From an uncultured Bacteroidales bacterium (GTDB taxonomy: Bacteria; Bacteroidota; Bacteroidia; Bacteroidales; Lentimicrobiaceae), in contig CALCQV010000104.1 in assembly GCA_937894795.1 (NCBI GenBank), forward strand, positions 1 to 7,190: a stretch of 7,190 nucleotides of DNA, written 5' to 3'. Below are positions 1-6,086 of this stretch, in pieces. Numbering within the stretch: the first letter of the stretch is position 1; each line of letters starts with the position of its first letter. The notes below the pieces were generated by a model. That model was not told the DNA's origin and did not search any database. It worked only from the letters and a program-made list of their open reading frames with translations. The translations under genes and the position numbers were made by a program.

Positions 1-1161
1 GGCAGTAATGTATGTGCAGGCTCACAATTCATAGCTCCTATTCTGGTTGATTCCATTGTGAATGTGGATTCTCTCTTTCTTACCATCCGCTTTCAAAAGG
101 GCACATTGACCTATGCCAGTGAACGTCAGCGCAATCCATTGCTCAGGGATAACGGTTTCTTTACCATTGGCAGTTCCAACGACAGCACCGTCACCATCAA
201 ATGGGTAGCCACCACACCCCAATCGCTCATTGGCACCTCCACTATGCTGGAGCTCATTTTCATTGTCGGAAAGGAAGATGGCGATATCTCATTCGTGACA
301 TCTGAATCATGGTTTAGAAACAGTAACGGTAATATCCCAACCGTCTTTACTGGAACTGATATCACACTTTTCCCTCAGATGTCTGTAATTATTGAAGAAA
401 TTGACGCTACTTGTCCCGATGCCTGCGATGCCAATATTGCAGCATTTGTCAGGGGTGGCTTAAAGCCTTATGAGTTCCTATGGCAGGGTGTTCCCTCTGT
501 TTTCGACAGTGTAGTTGCAGGTGCCTGCGGTGGCATCAACAATCTCAACATTACTGATGCCAATGGTTGTGTACTCGATACCAACTTTAACGTCAGCGTC
601 CTTGAAGCTTCTGTTGTTGAACTCCTTACTGATCCTGATACTGTATACATACAAAACCCGGTGGTTGATTTCTCTTTTACCGGTGACCAGAGTGTAGTCG
701 ACTGGCTATGGGATTTTGGCGATGGATCGCAGGGTTCCAGGGAACAGGCTCCAAAGCATCTCTACAGTTCTGCCGCCAATCCTGAGATTGAAAAATTCTC
801 GGCAGTATTACACATAGTAAATGAAAGCGGTTGCAGTGACACAATCTCCGTTGCCTTGCCGGTTAGCGAAGCTAATCTGTTCATTCCCAACGTCTTTACA
901 CCCGGCGGCAACGACCAAATCAACAATTACTTCAAGATCACCAAGGAAGAAGAGGGCCAGAAGATTCCCATTGATTCTGAGTTTATCCGAATGGAGCTAA
1001 TCGTTCTCGACAGATGGGGACGTAAAGTATACGACAATAACAACTACAAGAACAATTGGGATGGTGATAACCTGCCCGAAGGAACCTATTACTATCGTCT
1101 AAACACCTTCGGATACTTCAAAAACGAAAGTTTCAAGGGAGCTGTCACCATACTTCGATAA
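1..1161 (+). CDS. Secreted/surface multidomain protein, C-terminal part: cohesin-like, SprB-like, PKD and CHU_C-type sorting domain (5' partial)
   Basis: The frame is open from the first base of the window, so the true start lies upstream; the GTG at 58 is just an internal Val codon. The 386 visible residues (numbered from base 1) look entirely extracellular. Residues ~1-128 are beta-rich and resemble a cohesin/CBM-like fold, including a G-[FT]-TIGSSNDSTVTI strand region. Residues ~130-205 resemble an SprB-type repeat (CPDACDANI, then GGLKPYEFLW, then DANGCV). Residues ~211-290 are a PKD domain with the hallmark WDFGDGS at 237-243. Residues ~291-386 form a CHU_C/gliding-motility-type C-terminal domain: FIPNVFTPGGND, then LIVLDRWGRKVYD, NNWDGDNLPEGTYYY and a final GAVTILR. 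In Bacteroidetes this last domain directs export through the type IX secretion system. The substrate or ligand is unknown; adhesion or polymer binding is plausible. No catalytic domain is visible in this part. The gene is convergent with the hydG unit and probably unrelated to it. Confidence 0.88.
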   Translation, partial: GSNVCAGSQFIAPILVDSIVNVDSLFLTIRFQKGTLTYASERQRNPLLRDNGFFTIGSSNDSTVTIKWVATTPQSLIGTSTMLELIFIVGKEDGDISFVTSESWFRNSNGNIPTVFTGTDITLFPQMSVIIEEIDATCPDACDANIAAFVRGGLKPYEFLWQGVPSVFDSVVAGACGGINNLNITDANGCVLDTNFNVSVLEASVVELLTDPDTVYIQNPVVDFSFTGDQSVVDWLWDFGDGSQGSREQAPKHLYSSAANPEIEKFSAVLHIVNESGCSDTISVALPVSEANLFIPNVFTPGGNDQINNYFKITKEEEGQKIPIDSEFIRMELIVLDRWGRKVYDNNNYKNNWDGDNLPEGTYYYRLNTFGYFKNESFKGAVTILR

Positions 1162-1329
1162 ATTAGTATCTTTCATTATTTCTGTCCCCATAATTCGTTG
1201 AATACAAATGAATCAGTGGAGCTTTTACCTCACTTCGAAAGATAGAAATGCTTCACGGGAAAAGTATCATTACTCCTTGACCACAAAAGTACCAGGAAAG
1301 CAAAAACAGGCCCAGAATAATCTGCAATG
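1162..1329. other. Convergent intergenic gap, no gene seen
   Basis: This 168-base gap separates the stop codons of the secreted-protein gene and the last TM1266-type gene. I see no credible ORF, no RNA gene and no strong hairpin followed by a T-run on either strand. A 4-bp hairpin (CAGA-TTAT-TCTG on the minus strand, about 1313-1324) lies 6-16 bases past the minus-strand stop and is followed a few bases later by TTTTT, but it is too short to call a terminator. Confidence 0.6.
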
Positions 1330-1587
1330 TTACCTTGTAAAATCCATTTTTGACACTTCCACGCCTTCAAGGGCAAGTAATTCATTTTCAAGTTTGAGCC
1401 ATTCCGATACTTCACCGGTGAGTTCAAGAATGATCAATCCACCTATTCCCTTATCATCATCATCTGATTCATTGAGACCGAGGCGGGTTTTAATGGAACA
1501 GCCGTAGTTGGTAAGTATTTTCTGTACCTGTGTGGCAACCTGCATCCTATTGATTACATTAATACCTAGTATTCTTATCATTGTCAT
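1330..1587 (-). CDS. TM1266-family (ACT-like) iron-only hydrogenase system putative regulator, copy 2
   Basis: This 85-residue protein has the size and layout of the TM1266 family of small ACT-like ferredoxin-fold proteins found in [FeFe]-hydrogenase loci. The visible marks are an N-terminal strand RILGINVINR, a helix with AxxVQxxLTxYG, the strand IKTRLGL, an acidic loop (four Asp at 42-45), the strand GGLIILELTG and a closing LEGVEVSKM. It has no DNA-binding domain, so the regulator name is a family label; an effector-binding or protein-partner role is more likely than direct DNA binding. It lies 12 bases downstream of its paralog and is the last gene of the hydG unit. The two copies align over 85 residues without gaps at about 30 identities. 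The start ATG at 1587 matches the paralog's length; an in-frame Met at residue 3 is possible. Confidence 0.8.
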   Translation of the reverse strand: MTMIRILGINVINRMQVATQVQKILTNYGCSIKTRLGLNESDDDDKGIGGLIILELTGEVSEWLKLENELLALEGVEVSKMDFTR

Positions 1588-1599
1588 AATAGCAGAGAG

Positions 1600-1857
1600 T
1601 TAAAGAATAAATGACATTTGCTGCATTTCAACGCCTTCAATTTTCATAATCACACTTTCAAATTCCACCCAGTCGCTTTCATCACCTATGAGTGTAAGGA
1701 TGATCACGCCGGTACGGCTACATGTATTTTCATTAAGTTCATGAAAGCCAAGCCTGCTTCTGATGAGATGGGCATAGGCTGTTAGTGTTGTCTGCAGGCG
1801 ACCTGCTTCCTTAATCCGGTCACGGATTAGTAATCCAATGATACGTGTTTGTTTCAT
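1600..1857 (-). CDS. TM1266-family (ACT-like) iron-only hydrogenase system putative regulator, copy 1
   Basis: This small ACT-like protein belongs to the same family as its downstream neighbour: RIIGLLIRDR at the N-terminus, LQTTLTAYA, the strand LIRSRLGFHE, the strand TGVIILTLIG, then SDWVEFE and a closing IEGVEMQQM. The frame is open up to 1905, but that start would overlap the end of hydG by 26 bases and add 16 residues absent from the paralog. The ATG at 1857 gives exactly 85 residues, leaves a 22-base gap after the hydG stop and makes the two copies align end to end, so I chose it. It is presumably cotranscribed with hydG. The family occurs beside [FeFe]-hydrogenase structural and maturation genes, and its biochemical role is not settled. 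It has no HTH motif and no conserved Cys cluster (a single Cys at 46). Confidence 0.78.
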   Translation of the reverse strand: MKQTRIIGLLIRDRIKEAGRLQTTLTAYAHLIRSRLGFHELNENTCSRTGVIILTLIGDESDWVEFESVIMKIEGVEMQQMSFIL

Positions 1858-1879
1858 TTTATTGTCACTTAATAGTTCA

Positions 1880-3319
1880 TTAGAAATAGATATCGCGTTT
1901 CCCACCCTTGATCAGGTCCAGTCTCTTTTGCAGCTCTTCAATATTAACCGCATCACTATGTCCTGTAAGCTCTTTGATATTCCTTTCAATCACCTGCCAA
2001 CCTTTATCCTTAGTTTCAGCCGGGGCATAATCTTCAAGGTATTCAGCCAGAGTAAGCATGGCATTGGGTGAACAGAAACGTTTTATGAAACCGGGCACAG
2101 AGAATTCCATAAAGTGCTCTCCGGTACGTTGCAGTCTATAGCAGGCAGTACAGAACGATGGCAGGAAGTCCTTTTCAAGCAACTCATCAATGATCTCGTT
2201 GAGTGAGCGGTTATCATTGATCTGAAACTGTTCCCTGTTGAGATTCTGTCGTTCGTTGATTGATTCTTCTGCATACGAGCCAATTTCGAGCTTTGTGCCG
2301 CCATCTATCTGTGAAACACCGAATTGAATAACCTCTTCCCTAAGTTTTGCCGGTTCACGGGCCGTGAGTATCATACCGGTATAAGGTACTGCCAGTCGGA
2401 GTATAGCCACCAGCCTTGCAAAGTCCTCATCACTTACCGAGTAGTCATCACCAACTTTCTTTGATGATGCGTCCTTAATACGGGGGAAGGAGATGGTGTG
2501 TGGCCCAACATTATAGCAGGCTTCCAGGTGGTTGGTATGGCGAACCAGCCCCAATACCTCAAAACGCCAGTCATACAATCCGAACAGTGCGCCAATGCCC
2601 ACATCATCAATGCCAGCCTCCTGTGCCCTGTCGAGCGAAGTTAATCTATATTCATAATTTCGTTTTACGCCTCCAAGGTGATAAAGTTTATATGCTTCGG
2701 GGTGGTATGTTTCCTGGAATATCTGGTAAGTGCCAATACCGGCCTCTTTCACTGTTCTGAAGCCATCAATCTCCAGCGGAGCGGCATTGATGTTAACCCT
2801 TCTTATTTCCCCCGGCCCCTTTTTTACGCCATATACCGTACGAACGGTATGTGCGATATACTCGGGTGAATATTCAGGGTGTTCTCCATAAACAAGTATC
2901 AATCTCTTCTGCCCGTTGTCTTCCAGCGCTTCCACCTCGTGTACCAGTTCAGCATCGGTAAGTGTTTTGCGTATGGCTTTCTTATTTGATGTGCGGAATC
3001 CGCAATACTGGCAGTTGTTAATACATTTGTTGCCTACATACAGCGGGGCAAAAAGCACTATTCTGTTGCCATAAACTCTCTTCTTAAGTTCACGTGCGCC
3101 CTCCTTTATTTCATCAACCAACTCCTTGTCGGTGGCATTGATGAGCACTGCAGTCTCTTCCAGTGTAAGGCGCTGTTTGTTTAGCGACTTGGCAATAATT
3201 TCCCTGACTCTTTTCTTGTCAGCTTTGGTTTCATTGATTAAACTCCACAATTCATCGGGATCAATGAAGGGCTTCATCCTTTGATCGGGAATACGGCATT
3301 TTTCAGGATTAAATATCAT
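1880..3319 (-). CDS. hydG: [FeFe]-hydrogenase maturase HydG (radical SAM tyrosine lyase)
   Basis: HydG cleaves tyrosine to p-cresol and dehydroglycine, which yields the CO and CN- ligands delivered as an Fe(CO)2CN synthon for the H-cluster of [FeFe]-hydrogenase. The 479-residue length is normal for the family. The radical-SAM cluster motif CX3CX2C is C99, C103 and C106 (CINNCQYC). The C-terminal motif CX2CX22C, which binds the auxiliary cluster and separates HydG from ThiH, is present with exact spacing: C390, C393 and C416. The conserved GPHTISFPR lies at 272-280, and His261/His264 just before it are candidates for the dangler-iron ligand. The N-terminus (MIFNPEK, then FIDPDELWSLI) fits the family, so the ATG at 3319 is likely right. 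The enzyme acts in the cytoplasm with HydE and HydF, neither of which is in this window. It is the first gene of a three-gene unit with the two TM1266-type proteins and has its own promoter-like element about 40 bases upstream. Confidence 0.97.
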   Translation of the reverse strand: MIFNPEKCRIPDQRMKPFIDPDELWSLINETKADKKRVREIIAKSLNKQRLTLEETAVLINATDKELVDEIKEGARELKKRVYGNRIVLFAPLYVGNKCINNCQYCGFRTSNKKAIRKTLTDAELVHEVEALEDNGQKRLILVYGEHPEYSPEYIAHTVRTVYGVKKGPGEIRRVNINAAPLEIDGFRTVKEAGIGTYQIFQETYHPEAYKLYHLGGVKRNYEYRLTSLDRAQEAGIDDVGIGALFGLYDWRFEVLGLVRHTNHLEACYNVGPHTISFPRIKDASSKKVGDDYSVSDEDFARLVAILRLAVPYTGMILTAREPAKLREEVIQFGVSQIDGGTKLEIGSYAEESINERQNLNREQFQINDNRSLNEIIDELLEKDFLPSFCTACYRLQRTGEHFMEFSVPGFIKRFCSPNAMLTLAEYLEDYAPAETKDKGWQVIERNIKELTGHSDAVNIEELQKRLDLIKGGKRDIYF

Positions 3320-3356
3320 GATATTATTTGTAAAAACTATTATTGAATCGATACTG

Positions 3357-3364
3357 CAAAGGTA
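3357..3364 (-). promoter_or_regulatory. Bacteroidetes-type -7 promoter element for hydG (TACCTTTG)
   Basis: Read on the minus strand this is TACCTTTG, a perfect match to the TAnnTTTG -7 box used by the Bacteroidetes primary sigma factor, followed by the common GCAGT context. It lies 37 bases upstream of the hydG ATG, implying a leader of about 30 bases. The -33 element is not clear. The nearest TTTG (3391-3394) is 26 bases away, longer than the usual 19-21, so either the -33 box is weak or an activator assists. Confidence 0.65.
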
Positions 3365-3466
3365 CGAAATTTAAAGGGGAGATTGTCCTGCAAATCGGTA
3401 AAGAATACTTGCTTTTCCACTGTTTTTCATCATTTTTCTTACCGCTCTTTATCCATTGATTAAAAT

Positions 3467-3508
3467 ATCCTGAACTTACCGATCGGGTTGTTTGAACCAA
3501 ACCAGGAT
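3467..3508. other. Imperfect inverted repeat (ATCCTG...CAGGAT)
   Basis: The 6-base arms ATCCTG (3467-3472) and CAGGAT (3503-3508) are perfect complements. They enclose 30 bases that include a smaller imperfect hairpin (GTTTG, CAAAC-type arms on the minus strand). On the minus strand the structure is followed by ATTTTAA. It lies downstream of the metallo-beta-lactamase-fold gene, so it could be a weak terminator for that operon, but the arms are short and the T-run is poor. Confidence 0.25.
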
Positions 3509-3511
3509 TCT

Positions 3512-3530
3512 GTCAACTTATCCGGTTGAC
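3512..3530. repeat. Inverted repeat GTCAAC-7-GTTGAC overlapping the first direct-repeat copy
   Basis: GTCAAC at 3512-3517 and GTTGAC at 3525-3530 are perfect inverse complements separated by seven bases (TTATCCG). The right arm is part of direct-repeat copy 1. The size and spacing would suit a dimeric regulator site or a small hairpin. No T-run follows on either strand, so a terminator is unlikely. Confidence 0.55.
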
Positions 3531-3564
3531 GTATTCAATAATTTATCCGGTTGACGTATTCAAT
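3518..3564. repeat. Perfect 22-bp tandem direct repeat, two copies, 25-bp period
   Basis: Copy 1 spans 3518-3539 and copy 2 spans 3543-3564. Both read TTATCCGGTTGAC followed by GTATTCAAT without mismatch and are separated by three bases (AAT). The pair starts 20 bases beyond the stop codon of the metallo-beta-lactamase-fold gene and about 200 bases upstream of hydG. Two copies are too few for a CRISPR array, and no cas gene is near. It could be a recent local duplication or a repeated protein-binding site; a 25-bp period is near 2.4 helical turns, so two bound proteins would not sit on the same DNA face. Confidence 0.85.
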
Positions 3565-3584
3565 TCCAATCAATGTAGCAAGGA

Positions 3585-4346
3585 TTACAACTCCACTACC
3601 AGATTATCGTATGCAAGATGAACATTGGGTGGGAGCCTCTGTTCCACCTCTTCATACAATCCGAGGAAATGGCTTATGTGTGTTATATAAGCCCGTTCAG
3701 GTTTAATCTGTTCAATAAGTTCAAGGGCTTCACCCAATGAGAAGTGCGATACATGCTTTGAATTCCGGAGCGCATTTACTACCAGTACGCTTGAGCCTCT
3801 GATCTTCTCTTTTTCTTCTTCATCAATGAAGCTCGCATCTGTGATATAGGTGAGATCGCCAATTCGGTAACCCATGATAGGGAGCTTGTTGTGCATAATC
3901 CGTATGGGTTGTATCACTGTATCAGCAATACTGAAACTGGCATCATCAATCTCGTGAACCGTAAGCTGGGGTGCTCCAAAGTAGCGGCTTTCTGAAAAGA
4001 TATAGGGGAATTCCGTCATTATGGCCTCCATCACATGCCTGGTGCCATAAATGGGTATATTCTTGTTAAGTACATAATTGAAGGCCCTTATGTCATCCAG
4101 CCCGGCTATATGATCCCGGTGTTCATGGGTAAACAACACGGCATTGATGTCTTCCACATTCTGTTTCAGCATCTGGAACCTGAAATCGGGACCACAGTCA
4201 ATGACGATGTTCTGACCGTCAACACTTATCATAGCCGACGTCCTGAACCTCTTGTCGCGCGCATCTTTCGACTTGCAGACAGGACAATTGCATGCTATTA
4301 CAGGCACCCCTATGGAGGTCCCTGTCCCAAGGAATGTAAGCTTCAT
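3585..4346 (-). CDS. PhnP-like metallo-beta-lactamase-fold hydrolase (putative phosphoribosyl 1,2-cyclic phosphate phosphodiesterase family)
   Basis: This is a cytoplasmic metallo-beta-lactamase-fold phosphodiesterase. With the ATG at 4346 it has 253 residues and starts MKLTFLGTGTSIGVP, the usual family opening; an upstream in-frame ATG at 4364 would add six residues (MTGHKQ) and cannot be excluded. Numbered from 4346, the catalytic metal motif is THEHRDH at 73-79 (H74, H76, D78, H79), with further ligands likely at H152, D170 and H223/H226 (THISHF). CNCPVC at 19-24 matches the CxCxxC zinc site that distinguishes the PhnP subfamily from other members of the fold. No other phosphonate (phn) genes are visible, so the PhnP reaction should not be assumed; family members in Bacteroidetes are commonly free-standing. 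It is last in the kinase-rex-ribF run, about 72 bases behind the ribF-like stop with no promoter-like box in the gap. Confidence 0.85.
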   Translation of the reverse strand: MKLTFLGTGTSIGVPVIACNCPVCKSKDARDKRFRTSAMISVDGQNIVIDCGPDFRFQMLKQNVEDINAVLFTHEHRDHIAGLDDIRAFNYVLNKNIPIYGTRHVMEAIMTEFPYIFSESRYFGAPQLTVHEIDDASFSIADTVIQPIRIMHNKLPIMGYRIGDLTYITDASFIDEEEKEKIRGSSVLVVNALRNSKHVSHFSLGEALELIEQIKPERAYITHISHFLGLYEEVEQRLPPNVHLAYDNLVVEL

Positions 4347-4418
4347 TTGTTTATGCCCTGTCATTTCTGGTTTTCTTTATACCGGGTTATCCAATCATTT
4401 TCATTTCACATTCAACTG

Positions 4419-5432
4419 CTAATATATCAGCTCTTCCACCTCTAGCAAGTCGTTTGCCAATCGCAGCTGCATCTCTTCCTTGCTATTGAAGTCGAGTTCA
4501 TCACGAATCCTCTTAACGAAGAACACGGTAGCCTCCTTGCCCATGAGCATCTTATGAATTGAGGCCTTTTCAATTACCGGTTTACTGCCAGGCAGCATAC
4601 AGGCAGGTGCGGCGTCTTCCTGTCCCTGTTCCTCAAACAGATGAAGGTCGAGATGAATCTCTTCCATCTTTCTGGTTTCGGGGGGCAGTGAGTTCTTTAT
4701 GTTGAGTATTCCCTTATAGTAAGTATTATCCACAAGTACGCTAACCGCATAAACACCGTCGGGAGGTACCAGTTTGCTGTCTTCTGTAACCGGAATGCGA
4801 TAGGTAGGGAAGTTGAGTATCTTTAAGGAAGCGCTTCCCTCACACAGTTCACCAATGATGATGTAAAGGTGATCCAAATAAGCATTGGCTCTTTGTATCT
4901 TGCCTTCAAGCAATGCCTTGCGTATGAGGGTTGAACTTACCGTTTCCTGATGTATGTCCTGTTCAGGTATCTCCTCCACTCCGAAGCTATAGTATTGTCC
5001 AAGCTCATACAAGTAGTCGAAATTACCTTCCCTGTTATGGCCGAAGTGGTGATTGAAGCCAATGACCACTTTACTTGCGTGCAACTTGTTCACCAGTATG
5101 TTACGTATGAAGTCAATGGATGATATTTCAGAAAACTCCTTGGTAAATTTCACTATTATCAAATGATCCAGCCCAGTCTTTGAGAGCAGCTCAATCTTTT
5201 CACGCTGTGAGTTTATGAGGAGCAGGTTCTTACCGGCTGTCTCCGGGAAGAGTACCTTTCGGGGATGCGGATGAAAGGTAATCAGCACCGACTCTCCATG
5301 AATAATGGCCGCTATTTCATTTATGCGGTTGAGTATGGTTTTATGTCCTATGTGCACTCCATCAAAGGAGCCTGTGGTAATTACAGGATTCTTCAGATTG
5401 TCAACATTCTCAAAACCGTAATGAATCTTCAT
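4419..5432 (-). CDS. ribF: RibF-like FAD synthetase family protein with divergent riboflavin-kinase domain
   Basis: RibF normally phosphorylates riboflavin to FMN (C-terminal domain) and adenylylates FMN to FAD (N-terminal domain). I start at the ATG at 5432 (MKIHYGF, 337 residues); a TTG nine bases upstream is less likely. The adenylyltransferase half looks intact: GSFDGVHIGH at 21-30, FHPHP at 53-57, GFNHHFGHNREG at 125-136, and SSTLIR at 166-171. The kinase half is unusual. The usual G-R-x-L-G-F-P-T-A-N segment reads LKILNFPTYRI, so the metal-binding Asn of PTAN is Arg212, and the IGxRPT loop is lost (GILNIKNSLPP). A probable catalytic Glu remains at 257/258, but about 25 extra residues sit at roughly 266-296 before GKEATVFFVKRIRDE. 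FAD synthesis is likely; riboflavin kinase activity is doubtful. It lies 14 bases after rex, so translation is probably coupled in one operon. Confidence 0.88.
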   Translation of the reverse strand: MKIHYGFENVDNLKNPVITTGSFDGVHIGHKTILNRINEIAAIIHGESVLITFHPHPRKVLFPETAGKNLLLINSQREKIELLSKTGLDHLIIVKFTKEFSEISSIDFIRNILVNKLHASKVVIGFNHHFGHNREGNFDYLYELGQYYSFGVEEIPEQDIHQETVSSTLIRKALLEGKIQRANAYLDHLYIIIGELCEGSASLKILNFPTYRIPVTEDSKLVPPDGVYAVSVLVDNTYYKGILNIKNSLPPETRKMEEIHLDLHLFEEQGQEDAAPACMLPGSKPVIEKASIHKMLMGKEATVFFVKRIRDELDFNSKEEMQLRLANDLLEVEELIY

Positions 5433-5446
5433 CAGGAGCAAACAGG

Positions 5447-6073
5447 TTAGGCTTTTTTAACAAAATAGGCAATCTTCTCAAGCATGGTAATCACATCGTA
5501 CTCCTGCAGATAAACATGTGATGGTACGTTCAGCGGCTTGGGGGAGAAGTTGAATATTCCCCTTATGCCGGCCATTACGAGTGTCTCAGCCACTTCAACG
5601 GCAAATTCACCGGGCACAGATATTACGGCAATTGAAATCCCCTCTTCTCTAATAATATCAACCATCCGGTCAATATGGTAGCAGGGCACGCCCGCGTATA
5701 TCTTGTCAACTTTCTCACTGTTGGAGTCAAAGGCTGCAACAATGGTAAGTTTGGTTCTTTTGCCGCTAAAGTAGCCCATTATTGACCTACCCAGGTTACC
5801 TATGCCAACAACCGCTATCTTCTGTCCATCGCGGGTATCAATGATCTTTCCAATGATATCAATGAGTTCCTTAACATCATATCCCTGTCGCAGGGTTCCG
5901 GTATATCCAATGAGCATGATGTCGCGCCTCACCTGCACGGGTGTTATATGAAGCATATTGGCTATCTCGTGCGAGAAGATGTGGTGTTTGCCGCTTGCAT
6001 GGTAAGTAAGCAGGGCACGACGGTACATACTTAGTCTTTCAACAGTTTTATCGGGTAGTTTTTTATTTGTCAT
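5447..6073 (-). CDS. rex: Redox-sensing transcriptional repressor Rex
   Basis: Rex is a dimeric repressor that leaves DNA when NADH is high relative to NAD+, controlling fermentation, hydrogenase and respiratory genes in many anaerobes. The protein has 208 residues, normal for the family. Residues ~10-55 form the winged helix (ALLTYHASGKHHIFSHEIANML, given here as positions 20-41, then the recognition segment ITPVQVRRDI at 43-52). Residues ~84-200 form the NAD(H)-binding Rossmann domain with VVGIGNLGRSI at 88-98, the ribose-binding acidic residue in AAFDSN at 113-118, and NFSPKPL at 175-181. The wing segment reads MLIGYTGTLRQGYDV rather than the FGxFGxxGxGY seen in Firmicutes Rex, probably a lineage variant that may mean a different operator. 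The start ATG at 6073 lies 13 bases after the kinase stop. No clear Rex palindrome was found in the intergenic region upstream of hydG. Confidence 0.95.
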   Translation of the reverse strand: MTNKKLPDKTVERLSMYRRALLTYHASGKHHIFSHEIANMLHITPVQVRRDIMLIGYTGTLRQGYDVKELIDIIGKIIDTRDGQKIAVVGIGNLGRSIMGYFSGKRTKLTIVAAFDSNSEKVDKIYAGVPCYHIDRMVDIIREEGISIAVISVPGEFAVEVAETLVMAGIRGIFNFSPKPLNVPSHVYLQEYDVITMLEKIAYFVKKA

Positions 6074-6086
6074 CTTTTTTGGAAGT

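Noticed and set aside
1230..1427. Minus-strand 65-codon open frame reaching into the convergent gap
   Set aside because: Most of it overlaps the TM1266-type gene in another frame. The short hydrophobic stretch in the gap has no signal peptide context and no family resemblance.
1208..1507. Plus-strand 99-codon open frame overlapping the last TM1266-type gene
   Set aside because: It is antisense to a recognisable family member, is rich in Ser/Pro as expected from a shadow frame, and shows no motif.
1858..1905. Longer start for the first TM1266-type gene
   Set aside because: It would overlap hydG by 26 bases and add 16 residues that the paralog lacks.
3327..3348. Possible Rex operator (TTTGTAAAAACTATTATTGAA) near the hydG start
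   Set aside because: The right half does not form the inverted complement of the left half. AT-rich leaders give such matches by chance.
3518..3564. CRISPR-like repeat
   Set aside because: Only two copies occur, the spacer is three bases long, and no cas gene is nearby.
4035..4445. Plus-strand 136-codon open frame opposite the metallo-beta-lactamase-fold gene
   Set aside because: It is antisense to a gene with complete metal-binding motifs and has no recognisable features.
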